Below are positions 17,352 through 25,703 of a stretch of 59,714 nt of DNA, piece by piece. The notes under the pieces were generated by a model. That model ran no database searches and was not told the origin of the DNA. It saw only the letters and a program-made list of their open reading frames with translations. A program made the position numbers and the translations under genes. Within the stretch, counting starts at the first letter, position 1; every line of letters starts with the position of its first letter. This stretch comes from an uncultured Acidimicrobiales bacterium (lineage in GTDB: Bacteria; Actinomycetota; Acidimicrobiia; Acidimicrobiales; UBA10347): positions 1 to 59,714 of the forward strand of contig CALDYC010000022.1 in NCBI GenBank assembly GCA_937941245.1. The letters are read 5' to 3'.

Positions 17352-18785
17352 TCAAGCACACGCCAGCCAAGCTGAACCCGAATACGTTCCGGCGCCGGAG
17401 ATGACACCATCGGACGAACCGCCGAAGAAGCACAGCGAGTCGGTTGGATAGCTGGCATTGAAGAACACCTGATTCGTTGGCAACATCGAAGCCGGTATCT
17501 CAATTGACCCAGTGGAATCAAGGTTGCCGATCGTGACGTTGCCAACCCGCACTGTCACGTCCGACGACGCCGGAGCGATCACCTGCCCGGGACCGAAGGC
17601 GAGATTGAACGTGACAGTCACCGTCGGTCCACCAGGGATGGCCGCAGTTGCGGTTGGCGTCGGCGTTGGCGGACCCGGATCGACGCACAGATCGGCGCCT
17701 GATATCGACACGGTGCCGGGACCGCTGACAATTGGGCTACTTGTAGAGACCCATTGGCATCCGCCCCAATCGCCGGGTCCAGGTTGCAGGTCAGCTGCTC
17801 CTGGCAGAAGGAGTTCTGGCACCATGACGGAACCGGACGCATCGAGGTTGCCCACGTTGATGCCCCCGATTCGCAGGAACAGACCGTTGAGATCGACATT
17901 GACGTTTGAGGTCACGAAGGTCACGAGAACCGATGGTGGCGACGGCGTGCCAAGTGGCGGCGGTGTAACGGTCGGCCGTGGCGTAGCGGTCGGAAGCGGC
18001 GTCGACGTCGAAGCTGGCAACACAATGACTGGTTGTGACGCGACTGCCGTTGGCGGCACCTGCGTGGGCTCAACAGTTTCAACCGGGATCACGGTCGGCG
18101 GAACCGCCGTCACCGAAGGAACCGCCGTCGAGGGAACCGCAGTCATCGCCGGCTCTGGTTCCACCGCATCGCCCTCGGGCTGAGAAGGCGACAGATTCGA
18201 GGTAGACGACTCATCTGAAACGGCAACGCCAGAACCCGCAACCGCTGAAGCCGCTGGAGTCGCCGTAGCTCGCTGCGCTGCGTCTGATCCGCCCGCAGAA
18301 CGGGCAGCTCGCTCGGAAAGATCCGCCGCCGCATCGCTCGTGCCAGCCATGTCGTCAGTTTCGGACCCTGTCGCTTCGGCGTCGCTGCTTGCGCCATCGT
18401 CACCCGTGTCGGGTTGGTCTGCCATCTCTCGAGAAAATTCGGATTCGGAACTCGCCGGCGCGTCTGCATCTGCGTCGGATGCTTGACGGGCACCCTGCGA
18501 TGCCTCGCCCTGTGAAGCAACCCCGACGGATGTCGATTCACGCCCTGCGAACGCGATCAACGACAGGCTGAGGACGATCAAGGCTGCAACGGCTGCCGAC
18601 AGGCCCGCAAGCCTGCCGAATCGCTTCCTCGACGCATGCTCGTCAGCGGTGCCGATGGGGTTGGAAGCGGCAGCCGCAGCAGCGATTGGTGACACCGAGT
18701 GAGCCTCGGTGAACGTGGCGGAACGATGTGCAAGCTCATCGTGTTCGGCAGCGAAGGTCGTTCGCAGGCGATCTTCAAAGGTCAT
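17352..18785 (-). CDS. Membrane-anchored Thr/Pro-rich protein with duplicated exported domain
   Basis: 477 aa. ATG 18785 overlaps the sigma factor stop (ATGA), so the two are coupled. Layout: ~55 cytoplasmic residues, one transmembrane helix at about 57-80, an acidic Ser/Ala/Asp-rich stretch, a Pro/Thr/Val-rich stalk (about 205-285), then two related domains of ~80-90 residues. Both domains carry VTF, a strand like VRVGNVTIGNLDSTGSIEIP (first copy INVGNLDASGSVMVPELLLP) and a closing Cys segment (GADLCVD; SAWLACA), separated by a PTPTPTAT linker. The position after an ECF sigma gene and the topology suggest an anti-sigma or sensor protein. No HxxxCxxC zinc-anti-sigma motif is present, so that role is inferred from context only. 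Confidence 0.72.
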   Translation of the reverse strand: MTFEDRLRTTFAAEHDELAHRSATFTEAHSVSPIAAAAAASNPIGTADEHASRKRFGRLAGLSAAVAALIVLSLSLIAFAGRESTSVGVASQGEASQGARQASDADADAPASSESEFSREMADQPDTGDDGASSDAEATGSETDDMAGTSDAAADLSERAARSAGGSDAAQRATATPAASAVAGSGVAVSDESSTSNLSPSQPEGDAVEPEPAMTAVPSTAVPSVTAVPPTVIPVETVEPTQVPPTAVASQPVIVLPASTSTPLPTATPRPTVTPPPLGTPSPPSVLVTFVTSNVNVDLNGLFLRIGGINVGNLDASGSVMVPELLLPGAADLQPGPGDWGGCQWVSTSSPIVSGPGTVSISGADLCVDPGPPTPTPTATAAIPGGPTVTVTFNLAFGPGQVIAPASSDVTVRVGNVTIGNLDSTGSIEIPASMLPTNQVFFNASYPTDSLCFFGGSSDGVISGAGTYSGSAWLACA

Positions 18786-19357
18786 GATGCGTCCTTGCGG
18801 GGCTCTGTTTTGGGGGACTGAGTTTTGGGGGACTGAGTTTTGGGGGACTCTGTTTTGAGGGTTTCGGAACTCAGGGTTTCGGCGAGCGCTCGACGCGCTT
18901 GATGCAGGTGACTCGTGGTCGCAGACACCGTGATCTCGAGAACGTCAGCGATCTCGGCAACTGAACGATCTTCGAAGTAGTGCAGGACCACGACCGCCCG
19001 CTGACGCGGTGCCAGGTGATCAACAGCGACCCACACCTCGGGGTCGCCCGCTCTGATTTCGAGTTCGATGGGTTCGGGCTCACCAACAAGACGAAGTACG
19101 CGAGTCTCGTTCACCCGCCGTCGACGTCCGGTGAGTGCCAGATTGATCGCAACCCGACGAACCCACGAACCCGGCTTGTCCAAAGACCGGACATGGGCCC
19201 ACTGAGCACTCGCCTTGGCGAATGCTTCCTGGGCAATGTCTTCGCCGTACGCGCGGTCACCTGCAGTGACCCCCGCGATGAGCGCTACCGAGGCGAACTC
19301 CTCGGCAAAGAACACTTCAAATGGTCGCTCATCGGCGTTTGGTTCTGCACCAGTCAT
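18782..19357 (-). CDS. ECF sigma factor with repetitive C-terminal tail
   Basis: 191 aa from ATG 19357; a GTG at 19378 would add 7 residues. Region 2 is seen in DIAQEAFAKASAQW and PGSWVRRVAINLALTGRRRR. Region 4 is LAPRQRAVVVLHYFEDRSVA then VSATTSHLHQARRAL. It resembles SigE/SigL-like small ECF factors of actinobacteria. After region 4 the protein ends in a Lys/Ser/Pro-rich tail built of the 5-residue unit KTQSP repeated about three times, encoded by a 15-bp tandem repeat. The downstream membrane protein overlaps by 4 bases and may control it. A palindrome ACCCATAATGGGT lies about 60 bases upstream. Confidence 0.88.
   Translation of the reverse strand: MTGAEPNADERPFEVFFAEEFASVALIAGVTAGDRAYGEDIAQEAFAKASAQWAHVRSLDKPGSWVRRVAINLALTGRRRRVNETRVLRLVGEPEPIELEIRAGDPEVWVAVDHLAPRQRAVVVLHYFEDRSVAEIADVLEITVSATTSHLHQARRALAETLSSETLKTESPKTQSPKTQSPKTEPRKDAS
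18803..18866. repeat. 15-bp tandem repeat in sigma factor 3' end
   Basis: The + strand repeats GACTGAGTTTTGGGG about three times with degenerate flanking copies. Because the unit is 15 bp it stays in frame and encodes repeated KTQSP/KTESP at the sigma factor C-terminus. Unit number could vary between strains. Confidence 0.85.
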
Positions 19358-19419
19358 TACGGGGACCACACCCCCCACACGATTGGCAGCGCTGCGATGT
19401 CCAGTCCGATATCGCTTTT

Positions 19420-19432
19420 ACCCATAATGGGT
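19420..19432. promoter_or_regulatory. Palindrome ACCCATAATGGGT upstream of ECF sigma gene
   Basis: Six-base arms around a central A, 62 bases before the sigma factor ATG on the minus strand and in the gap to the NTF2-like gene. It could be an operator, but only one copy was found in the window. Confidence 0.3.
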
Positions 19433-19495
19433 GACCGAATGGAACCGGATGGTCTTGCTCGAGGTCCCCGTGCCGTCGCACGAGTCATGGTGGCG

Positions 19496-19918
19496 TCAGG
19501 AGGTGGCGTCAACGACGCGCTCGAGGTGCCAGACCTTGGCGACGATCTGCCACCCCGACTGACCTTTCACGAAGGACAAATGATCCACGAACACGTTCTG
19601 ATGAGCCCGAAGCCTGATCTTGACGATGGCGCTGATCGGCGAGAGCCAGTCGATCATGAGGATCTCGTCCTCGCGGGCCTGGCCCGTGCTCGCAGGAGAG
19701 ACTCGTCCGCCCACGTCGTCACTAAAACTCTGAATCGGTTCGACGAACAGCGATCCGTTGTCGGCATCGAACAAACTGGAACGTTCGTGGAACACGCTGT
19801 TCAGTAGCTCGGTATCGCAGTGATACAACGCGTCGAAGTAACACTGGACAGCATCGAACAAGCCGGGATCAGAACCGACAAGGGATGAGGTTGGTGAGTC
19901 TGCATTCACCGCGCCCAT
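19496..19918 (-). CDS. NTF2-like / putative lumazine-binding family protein
   Basis: 140 aa. The cone-shaped NTF2-like fold is suggested by FDAVQCYFDALYHCDTELLN near the start, FHERSSLFDADNG (the putative lumazine-binding family variant), and closing strands AIVKIRLRA, FVDHLSFVK and GWQIVAKVWH. Members are small dimeric proteins with a ligand pocket; most have unknown substrates and actual lumazine binding is not established. It lies 15 bases after the homocysteine methyltransferase on the same strand and could belong to that operon. No metabolic link is obvious. Confidence 0.75.
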   Translation of the reverse strand: MGAVNADSPTSSLVGSDPGLFDAVQCYFDALYHCDTELLNSVFHERSSLFDADNGSLFVEPIQSFSDDVGGRVSPASTGQAREDEILMIDWLSPISAIVKIRLRAHQNVFVDHLSFVKGQSGWQIVAKVWHLERVVDATS

Positions 19919-19933
19919 TGTGGCACCCGCTCG

Positions 19934-20935
19934 CTAGCTACGGGTGCGACGGCTGCGGCGTTGGCGGCCGCCGCCCGGTGCGGTAGCTGCGGTAACGCTT
20001 CCGGCGATTTCTTCGACCTCGGGCACGTCGATTGTTCCGTCGATAACCGCACGCATGCACGCGATGTGCGCGGTTGCGCTTCCGCAGCAACCACCGATGA
20101 GGTCGGCGCCCAATGCCTTCGCCCGATGCGCATGTGCCCCCATGATCTCGGGTGTGCCGCTGTAGTGCAGCTCCGCGCCCTTCCAGACCGGAATGCCGGC
20201 GTTCGCTTTGGACGTGATCGCGATGTTGGCATCGACCGATCGGATCTCGGCAATCACCGCTTCGGTGTCGGTGATGTTGTTGCCGCAGTTCGCGCCGAGA
20301 GCGGCGATGCCGAGCGGGATCAACGTTTCCGCAGCTTGACGACCTGTTACGCCCATCATTGTGCGTCCTGCGGTGTCGAAGCTGAGCGTTACCGAGATTG
20401 GCAAATCGCACACCTGTCGCGCCCCCTGAACCGCGCAGGTGACTTCGTCGAGATCGCTCATCGTCTCGATCCAAAGGACATCCGCCCCACCTGCGGCAAG
20501 GCCCTCAGCCTGGGCAGCGAACGCGGCGGTCGCTTCGGAAGGGGTCATCGATCCCATTGGTTCCAGAAGCTCGCCAGTGGGTCCCACCGACCCGGCAACG
20601 ATGACCGTGCGCTCGGCCGCGTCGGCGACTCGGCGGCCGATCATCGCGGCGGCCTCATTGATCTCGAACACCTGGTCATCGAGGCGGTGCAGCTTGAGTC
20701 GATAGGCAGTGCCACCAAAGGAGTTGGTGAGGAATAGGTCGGACCCGGCATCGACATACGCCTGATGAACCGCGGCGATCTTGTCAGGTTCGGTCAAATT
20801 CCACAGCTCGGGGGCGCCGCCTGATTCGAGCCCTGCGGCAAAGAGTTCTGTGCCCATGGCTCCGTCGAGCACGATGGTGCCGTGCTCGGCAATGAAGTCA
20901 GCGAGCACATTCGACGTTGGCGATTTGATAGTCAT
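19934..20935 (-). CDS. Homocysteine S-methyltransferase family protein (BHMT-like)
   Basis: 333 aa. Transfers a methyl group to homocysteine to give methionine. The zinc thiolates are visible: Cys217 in GANCGN and Cys283-Cys284 in GGCCGSATAH. The N-terminal VLDGAMGTELFAAG and LTNSFGGTAYRLKLH motifs complete the barrel family. No cobalamin-binding domain is present, so the methyl donor is probably betaine, S-methylmethionine or a dedicated corrinoid protein elsewhere. It overlaps the ArsR-methyltransferase regulator by 4 bases (ATGA), which ties it to SAM/SAH control. The C-terminus is a short Arg-rich tail (GGGRQRRSRRTRS). Confidence 0.88.
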   Translation of the reverse strand: MTIKSPTSNVLADFIAEHGTIVLDGAMGTELFAAGLESGGAPELWNLTEPDKIAAVHQAYVDAGSDLFLTNSFGGTAYRLKLHRLDDQVFEINEAAAMIGRRVADAAERTVIVAGSVGPTGELLEPMGSMTPSEATAAFAAQAEGLAAGGADVLWIETMSDLDEVTCAVQGARQVCDLPISVTLSFDTAGRTMMGVTGRQAAETLIPLGIAALGANCGNNITDTEAVIAEIRSVDANIAITSKANAGIPVWKGAELHYSGTPEIMGAHAHRAKALGADLIGGCCGSATAHIACMRAVIDGTIDVPEVEEIAGSVTAATAPGGGRQRRSRRTRS

Positions 20936-21981
20936 GACGCGGCCTCAATGGGAGCGGATGTTGTTGTGGTAACTCGGTCGTTGTTGCGCAGTGGCCGGCC
21001 GGGTTGACGCAGCGGCGTCGGGTCGGAGCGGCGGGTAGCCACCCACATCGTCACGGTCAACGACTGGTTGCTCGTTGCGGTGTCTTTGGGAAAGCGCAGA
21101 ATCGAGGTCACGTCGAGTCCGGCGTGCTCACACCACCGAGTGATCTCTTCGTCACCGAAGCCCAGCCGGCGATGGGCGAAGTCAGTCCGCATGGCCTCGA
21201 CGTCGTGTGGTCCGAAGTCGACGATGAGCGCAGTACCCCCGGAGCGAAGGGTGCGAGCCGCACTAGAGACGACCGCGGCAGGGTCATCCAGGAAGTGCAA
21301 CAGATGATGGAGCACGGTCACATCGACCGAAGCCGGCGTGATGTCGAGATCGCAGGCGTTGCCCTGACGGACCAAGCAGTGGCGAAGCCCTTTGTCGGTT
21401 AGTCGGGTGCGGGCGAGATTGAGCATCTCTCGGCTGAGGTCGATGCCTATGCCCTCATCGATGCGATCAGCGAATACCTCGAGGACCCGTGCGGTGCCTG
21501 TGCCGATATCGAGTAGCCGTCCGATTCGTCCGTCAATCGCATCGATCATTGCGGTCTCGACGACTGCGTCGGCGACATGTAGGTCCCGTATGACGTCCCA
21601 GTCAGACGCGATCGACGCAAAGTAAGCGGCGGCGGCAGCGGCCCGGTCAGCGCGCACTGCCGCGAGTCGGCCGAAGTCGCGTTCGATGACCGGGTCGGTG
21701 TCATCGATGAGTTCGGCAACTGCGTCGACCAGCTGGCGTCCTACGCCAGGCAGACCAGTGGCGGTCGGCGACAGCCGAAAGAATGCGCGAGTTCCCTCGG
21801 TGTGGCGGACGAGCAGGTTTGCGTCGCAGAGCAGTTTGAGGTGGCGGCTCACCCGGGGTTGGCTTTGGCTCAGCACCGCGCACAGCTCGTTGACGGTCAG
21901 CTCGTTGTGGCCGAGAACGGCGAGTATGCGCAGCCGCGTGGGCTCTGCTGCTGCTTTGAGCGCTTGCAAGAGATCGTGCAT
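20932..21981 (-). CDS. ArsR-family regulator fused to SAM-dependent methyltransferase domain
   Basis: 349 aa from ATG 21981. Upstream ATGs exist at 22017 and an in-frame start at 22047, but both fall in or before a clear palindromic operator, so the internal ATG (with AAGGGCGG upstream) is preferred. Residues 1-90 are an ArsR winged helix (AAEPTRLRILAVLGHNEL; QSQPRVSRHLKLL). The C-terminal part is a class I methyltransferase (LLDIGTGTARVLEVF; SVDVTVLHHLLHFLDDPA). Fusions of this kind beside homocysteine methyltransferases resemble SahR-like regulators of the SAM cycle, where the methyltransferase fold senses SAM or SAH. Autoregulation is inferred from the operator 33 bases upstream. Confidence 0.87.
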   Translation of the reverse strand: MHDLLQALKAAAEPTRLRILAVLGHNELTVNELCAVLSQSQPRVSRHLKLLCDANLLVRHTEGTRAFFRLSPTATGLPGVGRQLVDAVAELIDDTDPVIERDFGRLAAVRADRAAAAAAYFASIASDWDVIRDLHVADAVVETAMIDAIDGRIGRLLDIGTGTARVLEVFADRIDEGIGIDLSREMLNLARTRLTDKGLRHCLVRQGNACDLDITPASVDVTVLHHLLHFLDDPAAVVSSAARTLRSGGTALIVDFGPHDVEAMRTDFAHRRLGFGDEEITRWCEHAGLDVTSILRFPKDTATSNQSLTVTMWVATRRSDPTPLRQPGRPLRNNDRVTTTTSAPIEAAS

Positions 21982-22014
21982 GTCGGGACCGCCCTTCTCA
22001 CTACCCGTCCAATG

Positions 22015-22032
22015 CATAAAGGTATCTTTATG
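22015..22032. promoter_or_regulatory. Near-perfect palindrome, ArsR/SahR-like operator
   Basis: CATAAAGGTATCTTTATG: 16 of 18 positions are symmetric. It lies between the divergent ArsR-methyltransferase gene (33 bases upstream of its ATG) and the DMT transporter (77 bases upstream of its GTG). From memory, SahR-type sites have a similar ATAAAG/CTTTAT layout; that match should be verified against a motif collection. Confidence 0.7.
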
Positions 22033-22109
22033 TTGTGATGTAACCACCTCAACATCGTCACCGACCTGCCCTCGCTACGCCTCGCTACGCCTCTCTACGA
22101 TGCAGGCGC

Positions 22110-22964
22110 GTGCGCAAGGACCTGTCCCCCAACACCTTGGGGTCGCTGTACATGACGGCTGGCTCGCTGGCGTATGTGGTCAACGATGGACTGATTCGCG
22201 CCGCCACCGAAGCGGGGCTCGACATCTATCAGGCCGTCTTTCTTCGCGGTTGTGTCATGGTTGCGATCTTTGTTGCGGCAATCACGGTGCGTCGCGACCG
22301 GGTACCGCGAACCGTGCTGACCGGCCCGCTGGTCGCCCGGGTGTTCGCCGAGGTCGTGAGCACTGCGACGTTCTTTGCCGCACTCGTGCACCTGCAGTTT
22401 GCGAATGCCCAGACCATTCTCATGCTGGTGCCGTTCGCGGTCACGGTTGTCGCAGCCATCGCACTGGGCGAACAGGTCACTCGCCGCGGGTACGCAATCG
22501 TGCTGCTCGGCTTCGTCGGAGTCGTCGCAGTGGTACGCCCCACACCAGACGACTTCTCGCCATGGTCATTACTCGTCATCATCAGCGCGCTGGCACTCGT
22601 AGCCCGCGAGTTCGCCACCCGTCGCATCGAATCCGACATCGGCCCGCTTCCGATTGCGTCGCTCACCGCTGCCTCGATCACGGTGATGACCGGCGTGCTC
22701 GCGGCGTTCACTGGTTGGGAAAACGTCTCGCTTCGTGCTGCGCTACTGGTGGTGTTGGCGAGCACCTTCCTGATCGGTGGCTACCTGTTTTCGATCATGA
22801 CGGTGCGAGTCGGGGATCTGAGCGTGGCCGCGCCATTTCGCTATACCGCAGTCATTGGCGCGGTAGCCGTTGGACAGATTTTCTTCGACGAGACCCCAGA
22901 CACGCTCACGGTTGCTGGGTGTGCCGTGATTATCGCTGCGGGGGTAACGAAGAGTCGGGTGTAG
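22110..22964 (+). CDS. DMT-superfamily (EamA) transporter
   Basis: 284 aa with ten hydrophobic segments in two five-helix halves (first half to about residue 135, second from about 148). Starts with GTG 22110. EamA proteins move amino acids, nucleotides or other metabolites; some relatives carry S-adenosylmethionine. The gene is divergent from the ArsR-methyltransferase regulator and shares its operator region, which hints at a methionine-cycle metabolite. Its other side converges with the PLP decarboxylase and the two coding regions overlap tail to tail by 35 bases, so a link to that operon cannot be excluded. Substrate not determined. Confidence 0.87.
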   Translation: MRKDLSPNTLGSLYMTAGSLAYVVNDGLIRAATEAGLDIYQAVFLRGCVMVAIFVAAITVRRDRVPRTVLTGPLVARVFAEVVSTATFFAALVHLQFANAQTILMLVPFAVTVVAAIALGEQVTRRGYAIVLLGFVGVVAVVRPTPDDFSPWSLLVIISALALVAREFATRRIESDIGPLPIASLTAASITVMTGVLAAFTGWENVSLRAALLVVLASTFLIGGYLFSIMTVRVGDLSVAAPFRYTAVIGAVAVGQIFFDETPDTLTVAGCAVIIAAGVTKSRV

Positions 22965-24489
22965 AGCCCATCGATTCGGCGCTGCCGCCAACCGCGTCGG
23001 CCCCGTACCGCTCGATTGCGTCGAGGATCGCGTCGATATCAGATGCACGCAGGGTCGAGTTCATGCAGATCATGCGGAACGTATTCATGCCGTGCACCGG
23101 CTGGAAACCAATCATTGCCGTGCCATCGCGTTGCATACGAGCTTTGATCGCAGGAGGAAGCAGATGCAACGCGTCACGTTTGTCGATCGGCAGCGCCGCG
23201 GGGTCGGTTGTTGACAGGGGTCGCAGCTCGGGTGGGACCCAAACGAACACCACGTTGGTGAAGTCGCCATCGACAACCGTGACGAAGCGATCGCCACGTG
23301 CTGCGATTGCATGGCGAGTATGGGTACCCATCGCGACGGCGTGATCGATGCGGGCGGCAAAGCCCTCGTCGCCGTGGGTCTTCCAAGCCAACCAGGCCTT
23401 GAGTACATCGATGCGTCGAGCGCACTGGAAGGTGCGATCACCCGAGTCGTACTCCGCGAACTGCTTGTCGGGCTGAAAGAGGTAGTCAGCGCGTGTCGCG
23501 AAGCAGGCAGCGAGCTGTTCGGGTTGTTTGACCAATAGTGCGGTGCACTGCTGGGTCATGCCCATCATCTTGTGCAGGTTCCACACGAACGAATCTGACC
23601 GTTCCACACCTGACAAGCGGTGTGCCTGAGCTGGCGAGAACAGGCTCGACCCGCCGTAGCAACCATCGACGTGCATCCAAATGCCGTGTTGTTTGCACAC
23701 ATCGGCGACGCCATGCAGGTCATCAAACGCCGACGTGACGGTCGTTCCCGATGTCGCGATGACCGCCAACGGGGTGCCACCGGTCGTCATGCACTGCCGA
23801 ATCGCTTCTGCAAGTTCGGCGACATCGATCGAGCCGTCAAAGTGGCATGGCACCTTGACGACGTTGTCGGTGCCAATTCCCATCAGCGCCGCAGACTTGG
23901 TCGCTGCGTAGTGGCCCGATGCCGACACAAACACCGTCAGCCGTTCGCCGCTGGGTCCTCGGGTTGTGATGTCGCGGTCGTGCCGGTGTCTCGCGAGCTG
24001 CAGACCGAACAGGGTCCCGACGCTTCCGCCTGGACAAAACAGTCCCGACGGAAGTGCCGGAAGCAACTCAGAGTCGGTTGATACATAGCCTGCTAGTCGA
24101 GCTAGACGATCGATCACCGCAGCTTCCATCAGCGTGAACACCGGTGCGACTTCGAATGTTGCGCCGGTGGTGTTCAGCGCAGCTCCCAGCCAATCGCCGG
24201 CGACGGCCACCGGATCGGGGCCGGCGAAGTTCTGATTGACGAAGCGTGGATGACTGGTGTGCATCGAGTGGCGCACCACGAGATCGATCGCTGCCAGAAG
24301 CTCGGCGTTGTCGTGGTTGGGTTCGCTTCCGTCCGCGGCGAGCGCCAAGCCAACGGTCGAGTCGAATGCCGCGATCAGCTCGTCAGGAGATGCCAAGTCA
24401 ACGACCGGGTCTTCTCCTGACGGCGGATCGAGCAGGTACTGCTTGGCCCGTTCAGCGATCGCGAACACGAGGTCGTGGTTGTCGATCAT
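22930..24489 (-). CDS. PLP-dependent group II amino acid decarboxylase
   Basis: 519 aa, family of glutamate, cysteine-sulfinate and aromatic amino acid decarboxylases. The PLP lysine is Lys307 in FVWNLHKMMGM; the ring-stacking His is His193 in SGHYAATKSA; the pyridine-N aspartate is Asp275 in MHVDGCYGG. The N-terminal HTSHPRFVNQNFAG is like the cysteine-sulfinate/aspartate decarboxylase branch (HPRFFNQ-type), not the aromatic branch, but substrate calls from motifs are unsafe. It is the third gene of an operon with 4-base overlaps after the HpsN-like dehydrogenase and DegT aminotransferase. Its 3' end overlaps the DMT transporter gene antisense. Confidence 0.9.
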   Translation of the reverse strand: MIDNHDLVFAIAERAKQYLLDPPSGEDPVVDLASPDELIAAFDSTVGLALAADGSEPNHDNAELLAAIDLVVRHSMHTSHPRFVNQNFAGPDPVAVAGDWLGAALNTTGATFEVAPVFTLMEAAVIDRLARLAGYVSTDSELLPALPSGLFCPGGSVGTLFGLQLARHRHDRDITTRGPSGERLTVFVSASGHYAATKSAALMGIGTDNVVKVPCHFDGSIDVAELAEAIRQCMTTGGTPLAVIATSGTTVTSAFDDLHGVADVCKQHGIWMHVDGCYGGSSLFSPAQAHRLSGVERSDSFVWNLHKMMGMTQQCTALLVKQPEQLAACFATRADYLFQPDKQFAEYDSGDRTFQCARRIDVLKAWLAWKTHGDEGFAARIDHAVAMGTHTRHAIAARGDRFVTVVDGDFTNVVFVWVPPELRPLSTTDPAALPIDKRDALHLLPPAIKARMQRDGTAMIGFQPVHGMNTFRMICMNSTLRASDIDAILDAIERYGADAVGGSAESMGSTPDSSLPPQR

Positions 24490-25703
24490 GAGGTTCCCTG
24501 GTCGGCGGGCACCCTGTTCGCCGGGCGGGTGCCGACAATGATCTCGGCAATGCGGCCGGCTTGGGTACTCGTCATCGAGAGGGGAATCCGCATGTCGCAG
24601 AGCGTCGACAAGATCTCAGTTGTTACGTGCAACGGCTGCTCGTCGCTGAACCGCCAATGATCATGGCGACTGGTGAATCCAACCGGCTCGGAATCACCGA
24701 ACCATTTGACGGTGACCCCGTGGGCCGCGATTGCGTGCACCCACTCGGCCATCTGCGATGCGCTCAACCCGGGTGCCCGAAACTGGATCGACGACGCGAC
24801 GTACTGCTCGGCTTGGGGTCGACGCGGGACCACGATCGCCGGGTCGGCAGCGAGTGCCGAGGCGAGTTCGGTGTAGCGCTGGTTCCAGGTCGCAGCCCGA
24901 TCCGCCAACTGGTCGAGCTGCGGAAGCGCCACGGCGGCCGCTAGCGCCGACATGCGCATCGAGTAGTTGGGCACGTCTAAGCGGTGACGGCGAAACACGT
25001 CTTCGTCAGGAGCGGCGCCGTGTTGGGCGTAGAGCATGTAGCTCCCTGAGTGCAGCACCGCTCGTGCCGCAATGTCCTCGTCATTGGTGACGAGCAGCCC
25101 ACCTTCGCCTGAGTTGATGTGCTTGAACGTCTGCGTCGAGAAGCACCCAACGGCGCCAAATGTGCCGGTTGGCTTGCCATTCCAGTGGGCGCCCATCGTG
25201 TGCGCGCAGTCCTCGATGACAGTGAGCCCGAGCTCGTCCGCGATGTCGACCACGGCCGCAAGGTCAGCAATGTGGCCACGCATATGCGACAGCAAGAGGT
25301 ATCGAGCGTCTGACTTGGCGGCTGCTCTGCGGAGATCGTTGAGATCAATCGTGAGATCGGGAGTAATCCCGACGAACACCGGCGATGCCCCGACGTGGGC
25401 GATCGCGCCGGGCACCGGAGCGAGCGTGAACGCGTTCATTAGTACGGCATCGCCAGACCGGACGCCAGCCGAAGCGAGCGCCACTGCGAGTGAGGCTCCG
25501 CAGCTGTTGAGAGCAACGCAGTAGGTGCTTGCGACCAGGTCGGCGAAGGCTCGTTCGAGGGCGGCAACATCGAGTTCCCCACTTCCGGTCTCGCCGTAAC
25601 GGAACAGGCGTCCCGATGCCATCAGCTCATTGGCACGAGCGATGCCTGCCTCGGGAATGGGCGGTTGCTCGGTGAAGTCGAGGTCGACGATCGGAAGCGT
25701 CAC
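24486..25703 (-). CDS. DegT/DnrJ/EryC1/StrS aminotransferase
   Basis: 405 aa. Fold type I PLP enzyme; the Schiff-base lysine is Lys194 in QTFKHINSGEGG, and the aspartate contacting PLP is in VIEDCAHTMGAH. Members usually aminate keto-sugars of nucleotide sugars or act in small-molecule pathways. No sugar-nucleotide genes are nearby. Overlaps of 4 bases (ATGA) with both the HpsN-like gene upstream and the PLP decarboxylase downstream argue that it works with them on one small substrate: an oxidised intermediate is aminated and the product possibly decarboxylated. Confidence 0.9.
   Translation of the reverse strand: MTLPIVDLDFTEQPPIPEAGIARANELMASGRLFRYGETGSGELDVAALERAFADLVASTYCVALNSCGASLAVALASAGVRSGDAVLMNAFTLAPVPGAIAHVGASPVFVGITPDLTIDLNDLRRAAAKSDARYLLLSHMRGHIADLAAVVDIADELGLTVIEDCAHTMGAHWNGKPTGTFGAVGCFSTQTFKHINSGEGGLLVTNDEDIAARAVLHSGSYMLYAQHGAAPDEDVFRRHRLDVPNYSMRMSALAAAVALPQLDQLADRAATWNQRYTELASALAADPAIVVPRRPQAEQYVASSIQFRAPGLSASQMAEWVHAIAAHGVTVKWFGDSEPVGFTSRHDHWRFSDEQPLHVTTEILSTLCDMRIPLSMTSTQAGRIAEIIVGTRPANRVPADQGTS

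Noticed and set aside
21686-23344. Long open frame of 552 codons on the + strand
   Set aside because: It crosses the regulator, transporter and decarboxylase genes in another frame, has Arg/Ser-rich composition typical of GC-rich shadows, and no family motif.
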